Shown one piece after another: positions 15,653 through 24,618 of a stretch of 40,395 bases of DNA (positions are counted from its first letter, which is position 1; every line of letters starts with the position of its first letter). Source of the DNA: Desulfobacteraceae bacterium (GTDB lineage: Bacteria > Desulfobacterota > Desulfobacteria > Desulfobacterales > Desulfosalsimonadaceae); contig QZKW01000074.1 in the NCBI GenBank assembly GCA_003599885.1, forward strand, positions 1 to 40,395. Direction: 5' to 3'. The notes under the pieces were generated by a model that ran no database searches, was not told the origin of the DNA, and worked only from the letters and a program-made list of their open reading frames with translations. The position numbers and the translations under genes are program-made.

Positions 15653-16402
15653 TTAATACGGCAGATACTTCAGTTTGTTCCAGATCAGGCCGGCCAGTTT
15701 TTTGGAGCCGGAATCAGCCGGGTGGACCCCGTCAATGATAATGTCGGAGTTGGTGATGCTGGATCGCGGATCAATGAAAACCCGGTAAGGAACCAGGGTA
15801 GCGTTCTGTACTGCTGATGCCAGTTTGGTGTTTCCATAAGCGACTGCCGGGTTTAATGCCGTGGTGCCGATCACGCCGAATTTAATATTGTAGTAGCCCT
15901 GGAAAATGATGTTTTTGACGCCTTCCCGGCCCATCTGATTCAACATCGTGACGGCTTCCACATAGATATCATTGATGAAGGATTTGCAGGTTGAGGACAG
16001 TCCGGATTCCCACCAGTCGACTTTGCAGTTGTACGGGTCAAAATACATGGTGGCCGGGATCAGGATGTCATTGCCGCCGCCGTCCATGAAAATGGTGTCA
16101 ATGGTGCGGTAGTCCGCTTTTGCCCGGGCATACTGGGAGGCGACGGAGGGTTCGATGATGCCGCCATTAAATTCCGCGCCGGAAGTGGCATACCGGCGGA
16201 AGGTTTTGCCCGCATAGCTGTGTAAATAATCGCTGATTCCGCCGCTGAGCGCAAAGATGGAGTCCCCGAGATTAACGATCTTGTTGTTTCCGGCGTTGGT
16301 GATATAGGGCTTGGTAATGACGCTGCACGCGGCGATGGTGATGGAAAGCACCGCAACCAGAGCAAGCATTGAGAATTTTGATTTAAAGACGGTTTTTTTC
16401 AT
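15653..16402 (-). CDS. SGNH-hydrolase lipoprotein, copy 2 (no riboswitch)
   Basis: A 249-residue secreted lipoprotein and close paralogue of the protein at 14437-15186. Lipobox TIAAC (Cys26), nucleophile Ser48 in GDSIFALSGG, Asn111 in GGGND, and the Asp/His pair in DGVHPAD are all kept. The roughly 19 differences are mostly conservative, with a charge-losing cluster near residues 188-202. ATG 16402 has AAGGAGA at good spacing; an in-frame ATG at 16420 lies before that site and is less likely. Its upstream block matches copy 1, but the 200-bp riboswitch segment is absent, so this copy should escape c-di-GMP control. Confidence 0.88.
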   Translation of the reverse strand: MKKTVFKSKFSMLALVAVLSITIAACSVITKPYITNAGNNKIVNLGDSIFALSGGISDYLHSYAGKTFRRYATSGAEFNGGIIEPSVASQYARAKADYRTIDTIFMDGGGNDILIPATMYFDPYNCKVDWWESGLSSTCKSFINDIYVEAVTMLNQMGREGVKNIIFQGYYNIKFGVIGTTALNPAVAYGNTKLASAVQNATLVPYRVFIDPRSSITNSDIIIDGVHPADSGSKKLAGLIWNKLKYLPY

Positions 16403-16412
16403 GGGGTTTCTC

Positions 16413-16495
16413 CTTAACATGGCTTTTTAATGTAAACGTTGTTTCGCAGTTTGATTTATGTATACAGGGAGCGAAACTAAAAAACAATCGGGGGA
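16413..16495 (-). promoter_or_regulatory. Duplicated upstream block of SGNH copy 2
   Basis: Homologous to 15399-15483, and here it runs almost directly into the ribosome-binding site. The promoter must lie within it or just upstream. The matching core in both copies is a good place to look for a shared regulator's site. Confidence 0.55.
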
Positions 16496-16557
16496 AACCG
16501 GATTTTAAGATGCGAAAAACCTGATTTTAATTCGTGCGCTCAGCAGGGAACGTTCAC

Positions 16558-17274
16558 TTATTTTCCCAGATTTTTTTTGACAAACTCACGGAATCCCTCG
16601 CGCTCATGGGAAAATGCATCATTCAGGGTGGCCGTGTCCCGGTAATCGATGAGGCGCTTCATGGTTGCAACCATGTCCGGATTGATCGCGGAAATATCTG
16701 CTGCGATTTCAAAGGCCCTATCGAGCAGCGTTTCCGGGGTGGTCACTTCATTGACCAGGCCCCATTCGCAGGCGGTCTTTGCCGGAATGAATTTACAGGT
16801 AAAGGACATCTGCCGGGCCCGCCGCCGGCCCACCGCCTGCTGCAGAAGCTGGGTCATCCCCCATCCCGGATGGATTTGCACTTTTGCGTGGGTGTCGGCA
16901 AAGGAGGCATTTTCAGACGCAATTAAAAAATCGCAGTTGAGCGCGATTTCAAAACCGCCGGTAATGGCATGGCCGTTGATGGCCCCAATGATGGGTTTGC
17001 GGCATTTTTCGAAAATGTCGGGCATGTCCGTGCCGTCTCCCCTGGGATCAAACAGATTTTCCGTCAGAATAACTTCGAGATCAATGCCGGAACAGAAGGA
17101 TTTTCCGTTGCCGGTGATAATCGCGGCCCGTATGGTGTCATCGGCGGCTACCTGCTCGATCCGGTCATAAAGTCCGGTGAGCAGCGCCTGGTTGATGGCG
17201 TTTCGTCTTTCCGGGCGGTTTAAGGTGATGGTGGCCACATGGTTTTTGACAGAGAACAATACCGGGGATTCCAT
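16558..17274 (-). CDS. Enoyl-CoA hydratase/isomerase (crotonase) family
   Basis: A 238-residue crotonase-fold enzyme acting on acyl-CoA thioesters. The oxyanion-hole segments are GNGKSFCSGIDLE and INGHAITGGFEIALNCDFL. The first catalytic-type Glu (in GGFEIAL) is present. The position of the second (Glu164 of rat hydratase) is His in SFADTHAKVQIHPGWGMTQ, so classical hydration is doubtful. The DTHAxV pattern is common in a large uncharacterised EchA subgroup. GGAG precedes ATG 17274. It is a single gene between the SGNH block and the RND operon. Confidence 0.88.
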   Translation of the reverse strand: MESPVLFSVKNHVATITLNRPERRNAINQALLTGLYDRIEQVAADDTIRAAIITGNGKSFCSGIDLEVILTENLFDPRGDGTDMPDIFEKCRKPIIGAINGHAITGGFEIALNCDFLIASENASFADTHAKVQIHPGWGMTQLLQQAVGRRRARQMSFTCKFIPAKTACEWGLVNEVTTPETLLDRAFEIAADISAINPDMVATMKRLIDYRDTATLNDAFSHEREGFREFVKKNLGK

Positions 17275-17454
17275 ACGCAGTTTCTCCTTATATTATCTAA
17301 TTGGCAGATGATCGAAAAAGCCGATTTTCAATTTGAACCATCCTGCCATAAACGGTTGAATCTGGAAACAGTTTTGATTTTTTCGTCAGCCTCAGGCGAT
17401 GGATTGCAGGGCGATTATCAGGGGTTAATATAATGTGAGCAATCGTTCTTTTTA

Positions 17455-17483
17455 TTGACAGGCATGTTCAGGCATTTTATGAT
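17455..17483 (+). promoter_or_regulatory. Sigma-70 promoter of the RND efflux operon
   Basis: TTGACA (17455-17460), a 17-bp spacer and TATGAT (17478-17483) form a near-consensus promoter. It lies in the 320-bp gap 17275-17595, where no gene is visible, and would give a 5' leader of about 105 nt before the tolC-like gene. Confidence 0.7.
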
Positions 17484-17595
17484 TCCGGGACTTCGGGCGG
17501 CGTGACTCCCCGTCGCGCATTGTTAAACCGTCAATGGTTAATCCAATGGTCCATCACTCATCATAATAAAATATAAAAACAAACAGACAGTATCT

Positions 17596-18972
17596 ATGAA
17601 AAACACAAAAGCGCCGGGCGTCGAGGAAGGCAGGGACGCTATCCGGAAAGCCCATTGGCGGAAAATCGCGGCATGTTTTTTTCTGCTGGTCCTTATTCCC
17701 GCAGTTTTGAGCGCGGGCGCATCCGACCGGCCGGATGGAACAAAACAGCAATATTCGCTGGAGGAATTGTACCGGCTGGGAATAGAGCGGTCCGAAGAGA
17801 TTCAGATCGCCAGAAATCAGTTGTTTATTGCGGAAAAAGATGTGGACCGGGCGTTTTCGGTCCTCGTGCCCCAGCTCTCGGGGTTTGGGGACTATATCCA
17901 ATATAATGCATCCGATGTGATCCAGCCGAAATCCGGCCATTCCTATGGCGTCAAACTTCAGCAGCAGTTTACGGTCAACGGCCGGGAACTCATCGTGTTT
18001 CAGGCAGCCAAAGACACGACGGTTCAACGGGAATACGACATGAATGCGGTCATGGAATCCTTTTTGTATACTGTGGCCCAGGACTATTTTGATATTGTGA
18101 ACAAACATAACCGCCTTGTCATTCTGCAGGACAATGTTAACCGTCTTGAAGCGCACCGGGATGCTGTTCTTAAAAAGATGGCCCTGGAAGAAGCCCCGAA
18201 AACCGATCTGCTGAGGACCGAGGCGGAACTGTCCGGCTCACGCTCTGAGCTGATTCAGTCTGAAAATGCCCTGATCCTCGCCCGCTCAACCCTTTCCCGG
18301 CTGCTGGAACTGCCGGGCCCTTGTGAAGTGATTGTTCCGGATATGGAGGGTACGGAAATGGTTTCGGATTCTCTGGATGCGCTTATTCACTCGGCCCTTG
18401 CCCATCGTTCTGAAATCAAATCCCTTGAAACATCGGAAAAACTGGCCCAGGCCCAGGTTGACATTACCCGAAGCGAATACTGGCCAAAGCTGTCGCTGGA
18501 GGCCGGGTATAAGTTTCAGGGTTCTGACCCGTCCTATTACGCGGTGGACGAGACCCTTTATGGCGCCGCCAGTCTCAACATGACGCTATTTGACTGGGGG
18601 CTCCGGAGTGCGACAATCAGCCAGGATAAAGCCGCCCAGCGGAACGTTCAGCTCCAGCTGGATGCCCTGTCAAAACAGGTGGCGCTGGAAGTGGAGAAAG
18701 CCTATCTCGTCATGCTCACCGCCCGGAGTTCTATCCAGTCATTGCGTGATAAGCTTAAGTTCTCCAAAGCATCCTATGAGGCCGTGTCTCTTCAGTTTCA
18801 GCTTGGGCAGGCGGATATTCTGGATATCATGGACGCCAATACCGTATTGAAAAGCGCCGAGCAGGAACTTTCTGAAGCGTTATATTATTTCTCGCTGTCC
18901 CGGGTCGGTTTGAAACGGGCCCAGGGAATTTTTCTGTCGGAAGTCAAGAATGAATTGGGAATTGCGGATTAA
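17596..18972 (+). CDS. TolC-family outer membrane channel (RND operon)
   Basis: A 458-residue outer-membrane efflux protein. A signal peptide is visible (about residues 22-43, KIAACFFLLVLIPAVLSAG). The first repeat begins at YSLEELYRLGIERSEEIQIA, and the second at about residue 255 (LIHSALAHRSEIKSLE). QLGQADILDIMDANTVLKSAE is the usual C-terminal helix motif. No good ribosome-binding site precedes ATG 17596, so the start is less certain. It is the first gene of the tripartite RND pump and differs from the TolC of the ABC operon. Confidence 0.9.
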   Translation: MKNTKAPGVEEGRDAIRKAHWRKIAACFFLLVLIPAVLSAGASDRPDGTKQQYSLEELYRLGIERSEEIQIARNQLFIAEKDVDRAFSVLVPQLSGFGDYIQYNASDVIQPKSGHSYGVKLQQQFTVNGRELIVFQAAKDTTVQREYDMNAVMESFLYTVAQDYFDIVNKHNRLVILQDNVNRLEAHRDAVLKKMALEEAPKTDLLRTEAELSGSRSELIQSENALILARSTLSRLLELPGPCEVIVPDMEGTEMVSDSLDALIHSALAHRSEIKSLETSEKLAQAQVDITRSEYWPKLSLEAGYKFQGSDPSYYAVDETLYGAASLNMTLFDWGLRSATISQDKAAQRNVQLQLDALSKQVALEVEKAYLVMLTARSSIQSLRDKLKFSKASYEAVSLQFQLGQADILDIMDANTVLKSAEQELSEALYYFSLSRVGLKRAQGIFLSEVKNELGIAD

Positions 18973-19068
18973 CCATTATGCATTCAATGGGGCGAATTCC
19001 CTCAGTTTTTTGAATCGATGATTGTGCTCTTTAATTTCTGCATTCGTAATGCAAAGGAATCTTTATCC

Positions 19069-20445
19069 ATGCTCAAAGGAAATCGGCCGGCAACCGGCAG
19101 GCCCGTGTTGAAGTACATCTGGGGCGCGATGCCGGTGGTGGGGCTGCTCGTCATTATTGCCCTGCTGTCCATCGCCATTCAAAAAAAAACAGACCAGCTT
19201 GCGGCAATTAAGGCGGGTGTGGATGAGCTTTACGGCGTCCAGTTGGCAGTCAAAGACATTGACCGGGTGGTCAAGACCCTCCGGGAGGCCCAGGACACCT
19301 CTGATGCAGTCGACCGGCTCAAAAAATTATTGAATGTCACTGATGATCAGGCCAAAGCCATTGTTCATCTGCCTTTAAATTCGATGGTTCAGTTTCAGCA
19401 GGACAAGCTGGGAAAACAGATTGCGTTTCTGGAACAGCAGATTGCGGAAAAGAAAATATCGGCCCAGGCCCTGGTTCCGGATGTGAATGTGGTGGCTCTG
19501 GAGTTAAGTCCCATGCCGGTCCGGGACCGGATGAATCTGCCGGGCATCGTTGAACCCTGGGTCAAATTCAATATTGCTGCCGAAGTCCGTGGAAAAGTGG
19601 ATGAAAAGCGCATCGAAAAAGGGACGATTGTCAGGACCGGCGACATTATCGCCATGATTGACCCAAAGGATTATGAAATCGCGCTCCAGGCCGCCAAAGC
19701 CTCCTTTGATACGGCCCTGGCGTCAAAGAACCGTCTGGAAAAATTATATAAAGAACAGCTGGCCTCCCGTTCCCAACTTGACGATATTACCGCACAGGTT
19801 GAACAGACCAGAGCCCAGATGGACAGTGCAGCGCTCAATCTCGAACGGTGTGTGATCCGGAGCCCCATAACCGGCATGATCAATAATCTGTATATCGAAA
19901 AAGGCCAGTACGTCAAAATTTCTGACCCTGTCGCTGAGATTCTTCAGATGGATAAAGTCAAAGTCGTGGTGGGGATTCCGGAGTCCGATGTCAGCGCGCT
20001 GGAAACGGTGAATTCTTTTCAGGTCACTTTGGATGCCTTAAATGGCAGGACGTTTACCGCTGAAAAGCATTTTCTGTCCAGCGCGAGCGACGCCAAAGCC
20101 AGGCTTTACAACCTGGAACTGCGGATGGAGAATCCATCGGGCGAAATCCTGCCGGATATGTTCGCCCGGGTGGAGATTGTCAAAAAGGAGCGGCCCGCTG
20201 CGCTGGTAGTGCCTCTGTATTCCATCATCACGATTAAAAATGAACAGCTGGTTTATGTGGTAGTGGACAATATTGTCCGTTCTAAAAAGGTCAGGACCGG
20301 GATTCAGGAAGGCTGGCAAATGGAAATTACCGATGGACTGGCTTCCGGTGACCGGGTGATTGTCATCGGGCACCGGAGTGTCAGTGAAGGCCAGAAGGTC
20401 AACGTGGTTCGAACGGTTTCGAAAATGGAGGATTTGGGCAATTGA
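19069..20445 (+). CDS. RND periplasmic adaptor with GyrA-like N-terminal segment
   Basis: A 458-residue membrane-fusion protein. A membrane anchor (about residues 17-37) is followed by an unusual segment (55-130), then lipoyl halves (FNIAAEVRGKVDEKRIEKG and CVIRSPITGMINNLYIEKG), an alpha-hairpin, a beta-barrel and a membrane-proximal domain. The unusual segment reads KDIDRVVKTLREAQDTSDAV, then LLNVTDDQAKAIVHLPL, then a coiled coil. This follows the pattern of the GyrA/ParC coiled-coil tower (nIDevIxliR ... lteeQAqAILdmrL). ATG 19069 has AAGGAA upstream; ATG 19018 has none. The stop overlaps the pump start. Confidence 0.9.
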   Translation: MLKGNRPATGRPVLKYIWGAMPVVGLLVIIALLSIAIQKKTDQLAAIKAGVDELYGVQLAVKDIDRVVKTLREAQDTSDAVDRLKKLLNVTDDQAKAIVHLPLNSMVQFQQDKLGKQIAFLEQQIAEKKISAQALVPDVNVVALELSPMPVRDRMNLPGIVEPWVKFNIAAEVRGKVDEKRIEKGTIVRTGDIIAMIDPKDYEIALQAAKASFDTALASKNRLEKLYKEQLASRSQLDDITAQVEQTRAQMDSAALNLERCVIRSPITGMINNLYIEKGQYVKISDPVAEILQMDKVKVVVGIPESDVSALETVNSFQVTLDALNGRTFTAEKHFLSSASDAKARLYNLELRMENPSGEILPDMFARVEIVKKERPAALVVPLYSIITIKNEQLVYVVVDNIVRSKKVRTGIQEGWQMEITDGLASGDRVIVIGHRSVSEGQKVNVVRTVSKMEDLGN

Positions 20446-23400
20446 TCATTTCCGATACCGCTGTTAAAAACCGGATCAGCGTGATGGTGCTCTCCCTGAT
20501 TATTTTTTTGATGGGGGTTTACTGCTATCTGGCAATCCCCAGGGAGGATGAACCGGATATTACGATTCCCCATGTATTCGTATCCACGACATATAAAGGT
20601 GTTGTGGCTTCGGACATGGAAACAGCGGTCACCATCCCCATTGAAGAAAAACTCAAAGGTCTGGAACTGGTCAAAAGTGTCAAATCGGTCAGTTCAGAAG
20701 GCCTTTCCTCCATTGATGTGGAGTTTCTTCCCGGCACGGATATTGACATGGTGCTGCAGAAGGTCCGGGATAAAGTGGATGAGGCCAAAAGGGAACTGCC
20801 CACCGACCTGGAAGATGATCCGGCGGTGTTTGAAGTCAACCTGTCGGAGTTGCCCATTGTGGTTTATTCGTTGTCCGGAACCTGCGGCATGGCGGCGCTG
20901 AAGCGTATCGCGGATGATTTACAGGAAGACATTGAATCCATCCCCGGGGTTTTGGAAGCAGAGGTGACCGGCGGCCGGGAACGGGAAATCATTATCGAAG
21001 TGGATCCGGACAAGCTCGCCTATTACAGCATTCCCATTACCGCATTTCAGCAGGTGGTGGCCGGCGAAAACACCAACACCTCCGGCGGCGCCATTATCCT
21101 TGGGGACGGCCGGTATCAGGTGCGGGTGCCCGGAGAATTCAAAAGTCCGGATGAAATCTATGGTCTGGTGGTCACCAGTTTCAACGGACGGGCCGTATAC
21201 CTGAAGGATCTGGCGACGGTTGTCGACGGGTTTAAGGAGGAAGACAGCCGGTCAAGGCTTGATGGACGCGATGCCGTCAATATTTCAGTCAAGAAGCGGG
21301 CGGGCGAGAACATCATCGATATCGTGGATACGGTGGACCGGCTCATCGATCGCAGCAATGCGGGCTGGCCGGGGGGCACGGAGATCATCAAGCTCATGAA
21401 CAAGGCCAAAGGCATCCGCCTGATGCAGGAGGACCTGGAAAACAATATCCTCTCCGGGCTGCTCCTGGTGGTGCTGGTGCTGCTGTTTGCCCTGGGCATC
21501 CGGAATGCCGTTCTGGTGGGCATGGCGATTCCGTTTTCCATGCTCCTGTCGTTTATGGTGATCTATGCCATGGGCATCACCCTGAATATGGTGGTGCTGT
21601 TTTCCCTCACGCTGGCTCTGGGCATGCTGGTGGATAATGCCATTGTAATCGTTGAAAATATCTACCGATATATGGACCAGGGCGTCCCGCGGATTGACGC
21701 GGCCATGCGGGCCACTTCCGAAGTGGCGTACCCGGTCATCGGCTCCACCCTGACCACCCTTGCCGCATTTTTCCCGTTGATTTACTGGCCGGGCATCATG
21801 GGGGAGTTTATGAAATTTTTACCCCTTACCGTGATTATCACGCTTTCCTCCAGTCTGTTTGTATCGATGGTCATTAATCCGGCCCTGGCTGCTTTTTTCA
21901 TGAAAGTGAAGAACAGCGGGGAGCCGACCGAAGTTTTAAACGCTGAACTGCTGGCGGCGGCCGGCGAAAAACCCATCCTTATTGAGGGTACGATACTGAA
22001 AACCTATGAGCGGATTCTGGCGGTTTGCCTCCGTCACCGCATGACGGTGCTGGTTTCCGCATTTATGATCATGATGATACTTATGCAGATATGGAAGCTG
22101 GTGATCGGGCTGGAAAAGCCGGTGGAGTTTTTCCCGAGTATTGACCCGCAAAGCGCTTATGTGAATGTGGACCCGCCGGAAGGCGCGGATATTGATTATG
22201 TGGACCGGGTCATCAGGGAAATTGAACTGGCGGTCAATTCAAAAGATACGGAAACGGATGCGCCCCCGGACAGGTTATCCTCTGACGCGCGTTACCGCCA
22301 GTCCTATGCGATGCAAGACCATGAGAAAAGGGACGGGGAAATTTTTAAAGGCCCCACAGACATGGACAATATTGAGCACATTTACGCCACCGCCAAAAAG
22401 AATCCCGGCAGTTCGCTGTTTTCAGGCTATTCGGATAACCGGCTGGGCATCCAGTTTGTGGATTTTGAGGACCGCAAAACGCCGTCCGCCGAAGATGTCG
22501 AGCTTATTCGCAAGCGGATAAAGGATATACCGGGCGCTCTGATTACCGTGTCCGAGGAAAAAGGCGGACCCCCCACCGGTGCGCCCATCAATATTGAAAT
22601 CTCAGGCGATGATTTACGGCTTCTGGGTGCTGTCGCGCAGCAGGCAAAGCGCCTTGTGGAACGGATCCCTTTTGTGGAGGACGTCCAGGATGATTACATG
22701 GACGCGCTGCCGTCGATCCGGATTGACATAGACCGGCAGAAGGCCGCCATATTCGGCCTGTCCACCAATCTGATCGGTTTTGCTTTAAAAACGGCCTATA
22801 ACGGCCTCAACGTATCCACTTACCGGGAGGAGGGGGATGATTTTGATATCACCGTCAAATTTACGGAAAGTGACCGGCGGGTCACGGATGTGCTTCGCAA
22901 AATCATGATTCCCACGCCTGTGGGACAACTGGTGCCGCTGACCACCCTGGCGGCCATCCGATATGAAGGCAGCGTCGGCGGCATCAACCGGATCAACCAC
23001 CAGCGAGTGGTGACGGTGCGGGCCAATGTGGATGAGACGAAAATTCCCGGGACGGTGGCCAAAATGCAGGCGGAGGGCATGTTCCGGGATTTTCCCCTGC
23101 CGCCGGGCGTCGGGTTGAAATTCACCGGCCAGCATGAGCATGAAGAGGAATCCAAAGCCTTTCTTTTCAAAGCGTTTACCATAGCGCTTTTTTTGATTTT
23201 TCTGATTCTGGTGACCATGTTCAATTCCATTGCCCAGCCCCTCATTATTTTGACATCGGTCATTTTATCTTTGGGGGGCGTCTATCTGGGGCTGACCGTG
23301 TTGCGGTTTCCCTTCGGGATTATCATGTGCGGCGTCGGCGTGATTTCGTTGGCCGGGGTGGTGGTCAACAACGCCATTGTACTCATTGATTATACGAACA

Positions 23401-23756
23401 AGCTCCGGCAAAGAGGGCTGGATCTTACGGATGCCGTGATTTCGGCGGGCGCCACCCGGTTTCGGCCGGTGATGCTGACCGCCATCACCACCATACTGGG
23501 ATTAATTCCCATGGCGACCGGAGTGTCCATCAATTTCCGGCAGATGTCGATATCCATGGTGAGTGAAACGTCTCAGTACTGGAAGTCCATGTCCGTTGTG
23601 GTGATTTTCGGGCTGGCCGTGGCCACTCTGCTGACGCTGGTGGTGGTGCCGACCTTGTATTCCCTGATCGCCGTAGCGCCCAAATCCCTGAAATCCGCGT
23701 TTGCCGCCGTGAAACGGGTGTACTGGAAACCTTTTGCCGCCGGGGAAACGGAGTAG
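20442..23756 (+). CDS. RND efflux pump, inner-membrane transporter
   Basis: A 1104-residue HAE1-type RND transporter. It has twelve predicted membrane helices in two repeats, and the proton-relay helix LTLALGMLVDNAIVIVENI, in which the second Asp of the AcrB pair is Asn. VVVNNAIVLIDYTNK is in the second half. It is somewhat longer than AcrB, partly from a charged stretch (about residues 600-650) in the second periplasmic domain. The start is TTG 20442, overlapping the adaptor stop (TTGA), with GGAGG about ten bases upstream. It works with the adaptor and TolC encoded before it. The Asn substitution is common in less-studied RND branches and does not by itself mean loss of function. Confidence 0.93.
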   Translation: MIISDTAVKNRISVMVLSLIIFLMGVYCYLAIPREDEPDITIPHVFVSTTYKGVVASDMETAVTIPIEEKLKGLELVKSVKSVSSEGLSSIDVEFLPGTDIDMVLQKVRDKVDEAKRELPTDLEDDPAVFEVNLSELPIVVYSLSGTCGMAALKRIADDLQEDIESIPGVLEAEVTGGREREIIIEVDPDKLAYYSIPITAFQQVVAGENTNTSGGAIILGDGRYQVRVPGEFKSPDEIYGLVVTSFNGRAVYLKDLATVVDGFKEEDSRSRLDGRDAVNISVKKRAGENIIDIVDTVDRLIDRSNAGWPGGTEIIKLMNKAKGIRLMQEDLENNILSGLLLVVLVLLFALGIRNAVLVGMAIPFSMLLSFMVIYAMGITLNMVVLFSLTLALGMLVDNAIVIVENIYRYMDQGVPRIDAAMRATSEVAYPVIGSTLTTLAAFFPLIYWPGIMGEFMKFLPLTVIITLSSSLFVSMVINPALAAFFMKVKNSGEPTEVLNAELLAAAGEKPILIEGTILKTYERILAVCLRHRMTVLVSAFMIMMILMQIWKLVIGLEKPVEFFPSIDPQSAYVNVDPPEGADIDYVDRVIREIELAVNSKDTETDAPPDRLSSDARYRQSYAMQDHEKRDGEIFKGPTDMDNIEHIYATAKKNPGSSLFSGYSDNRLGIQFVDFEDRKTPSAEDVELIRKRIKDIPGALITVSEEKGGPPTGAPINIEISGDDLRLLGAVAQQAKRLVERIPFVEDVQDDYMDALPSIRIDIDRQKAAIFGLSTNLIGFALKTAYNGLNVSTYREEGDDFDITVKFTESDRRVTDVLRKIMIPTPVGQLVPLTTLAAIRYEGSVGGINRINHQRVVTVRANVDETKIPGTVAKMQAEGMFRDFPLPPGVGLKFTGQHEHEEESKAFLFKAFTIALFLIFLILVTMFNSIAQPLIILTSVILSLGGVYLGLTVLRFPFGIIMCGVGVISLAGVVVNNAIVLIDYTNKLRQRGLDLTDAVISAGATRFRPVMLTAITTILGLIPMATGVSINFRQMSISMVSETSQYWKSMSVVVIFGLAVATLLTLVVVPTLYSLIAVAPKSLKSAFAAVKRVYWKPFAAGETE

Positions 23757-23826
23757 CGGCTTCGATAACCTATCAGGTAAATTGAATTTTCCCATAATAA
23801 GGAGAAGCCGAAGGAGGGAATTGAGG

Positions 23827-24561
23827 ATGCAAAAAATTAATTATTTTCTTTACCGGCATATATTTCCTTATATTGGTTTGTTCATTCTCAGGATCATCGC
23901 ATTTACACACCGGGTGGTCATTATGGATCCGGAAAATGAGCGCCGGTTTATCGATCAAAACAAAAGTCTTATCTATGTTTCATGGCACCAGCGGTTTTTC
24001 CCTGGGATAACATTTTTTGCCATGCGAAAACCCATTGCAATTATGATCAGTCAGAGCCGTGACGGCGACCTCGCCGCCCAAGGCGTCAAAACCCTCGGGT
24101 GGGAGCCGGTGAGGGGCTCGTCCTCCCGCGGCGGCCGGGAAGCCTTGGATAAGCTCAAAAAGCTGGCGTTAAGCGGCTATAAAATCGGCCATATCGTTGA
24201 TGGTCCAAGAGGCCCGTTTGGGGTTGTAAAACCCGGCCTGCTCAGGATCGCCCAGGTAACGGGGCTGCCGATTGTTCCAACCATCACTTCCGCTCAGAGA
24301 AAATGGGCGCTCAGGAGCTGGGATCAATTTATGATTCCGAAGCTGTTTTCCCGGGTCATTATCCGGTTTGGAAACCCCATTTATATTGCCGGTGAGTTGA
24401 GTGAAGATGATTTTGAGGAACAACGGCTGCTGGTGGAGACACGCCTGAAAGAATTGTATGATGAGACCGACCGGATTTGGGATGATCCTGAGAAAATCGG
24501 CCACCTGTTTAAAAAACGGTTTGGAGTAATTGACTTTTTTACAAGCTGGGATACGAATTAA
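23827..24561 (+). CDS. DUF374 / lysophospholipid acyltransferase family protein
   Basis: A 244-residue membrane-associated acyltransferase-like protein. An N-terminal hydrophobic helix (YIGLFILRIIAF) precedes the motifs VSWHQRFFPG (an HX4D-like variant), MISQSRDGDLAAQ, GSSSRGGREAL, IVDGPRGPFGVVKPG and GLPIVPT, which define DUF374. AGGAGG (23812-23817) supports ATG 23827. The family may acylate lipid A or lysophospholipids, but its reaction is not settled. It follows the RND pump by 70 bp in the same direction and may share its transcript, which hints at an envelope role. Confidence 0.88.
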   Translation: MQKINYFLYRHIFPYIGLFILRIIAFTHRVVIMDPENERRFIDQNKSLIYVSWHQRFFPGITFFAMRKPIAIMISQSRDGDLAAQGVKTLGWEPVRGSSSRGGREALDKLKKLALSGYKIGHIVDGPRGPFGVVKPGLLRIAQVTGLPIVPTITSAQRKWALRSWDQFMIPKLFSRVIIRFGNPIYIAGELSEDDFEEQRLLVETRLKELYDETDRIWDDPEKIGHLFKKRFGVIDFFTSWDTN

Positions 24562-24618
24562 CTCTGACAGGGCTTCACGGTTATGCGGAGATGAGGGCTT
24601 GCCGAAAGTTTGCCCGTT

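Larger units (their letters stand above)
14325..16495. repeat. Tandem duplication of the SGNH transcription unit
   Basis: Two direct copies, about 14325-15483 and 15541-16495, each contain upstream block, lipoprotein gene and terminator in the same order and orientation. The only large difference is about 200 bp (15197-15398), present only in copy 1, which holds the GEMM-I riboswitch. Conservation of terminators and upstream blocks suggests the whole unit was duplicated. Confidence 0.85.
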
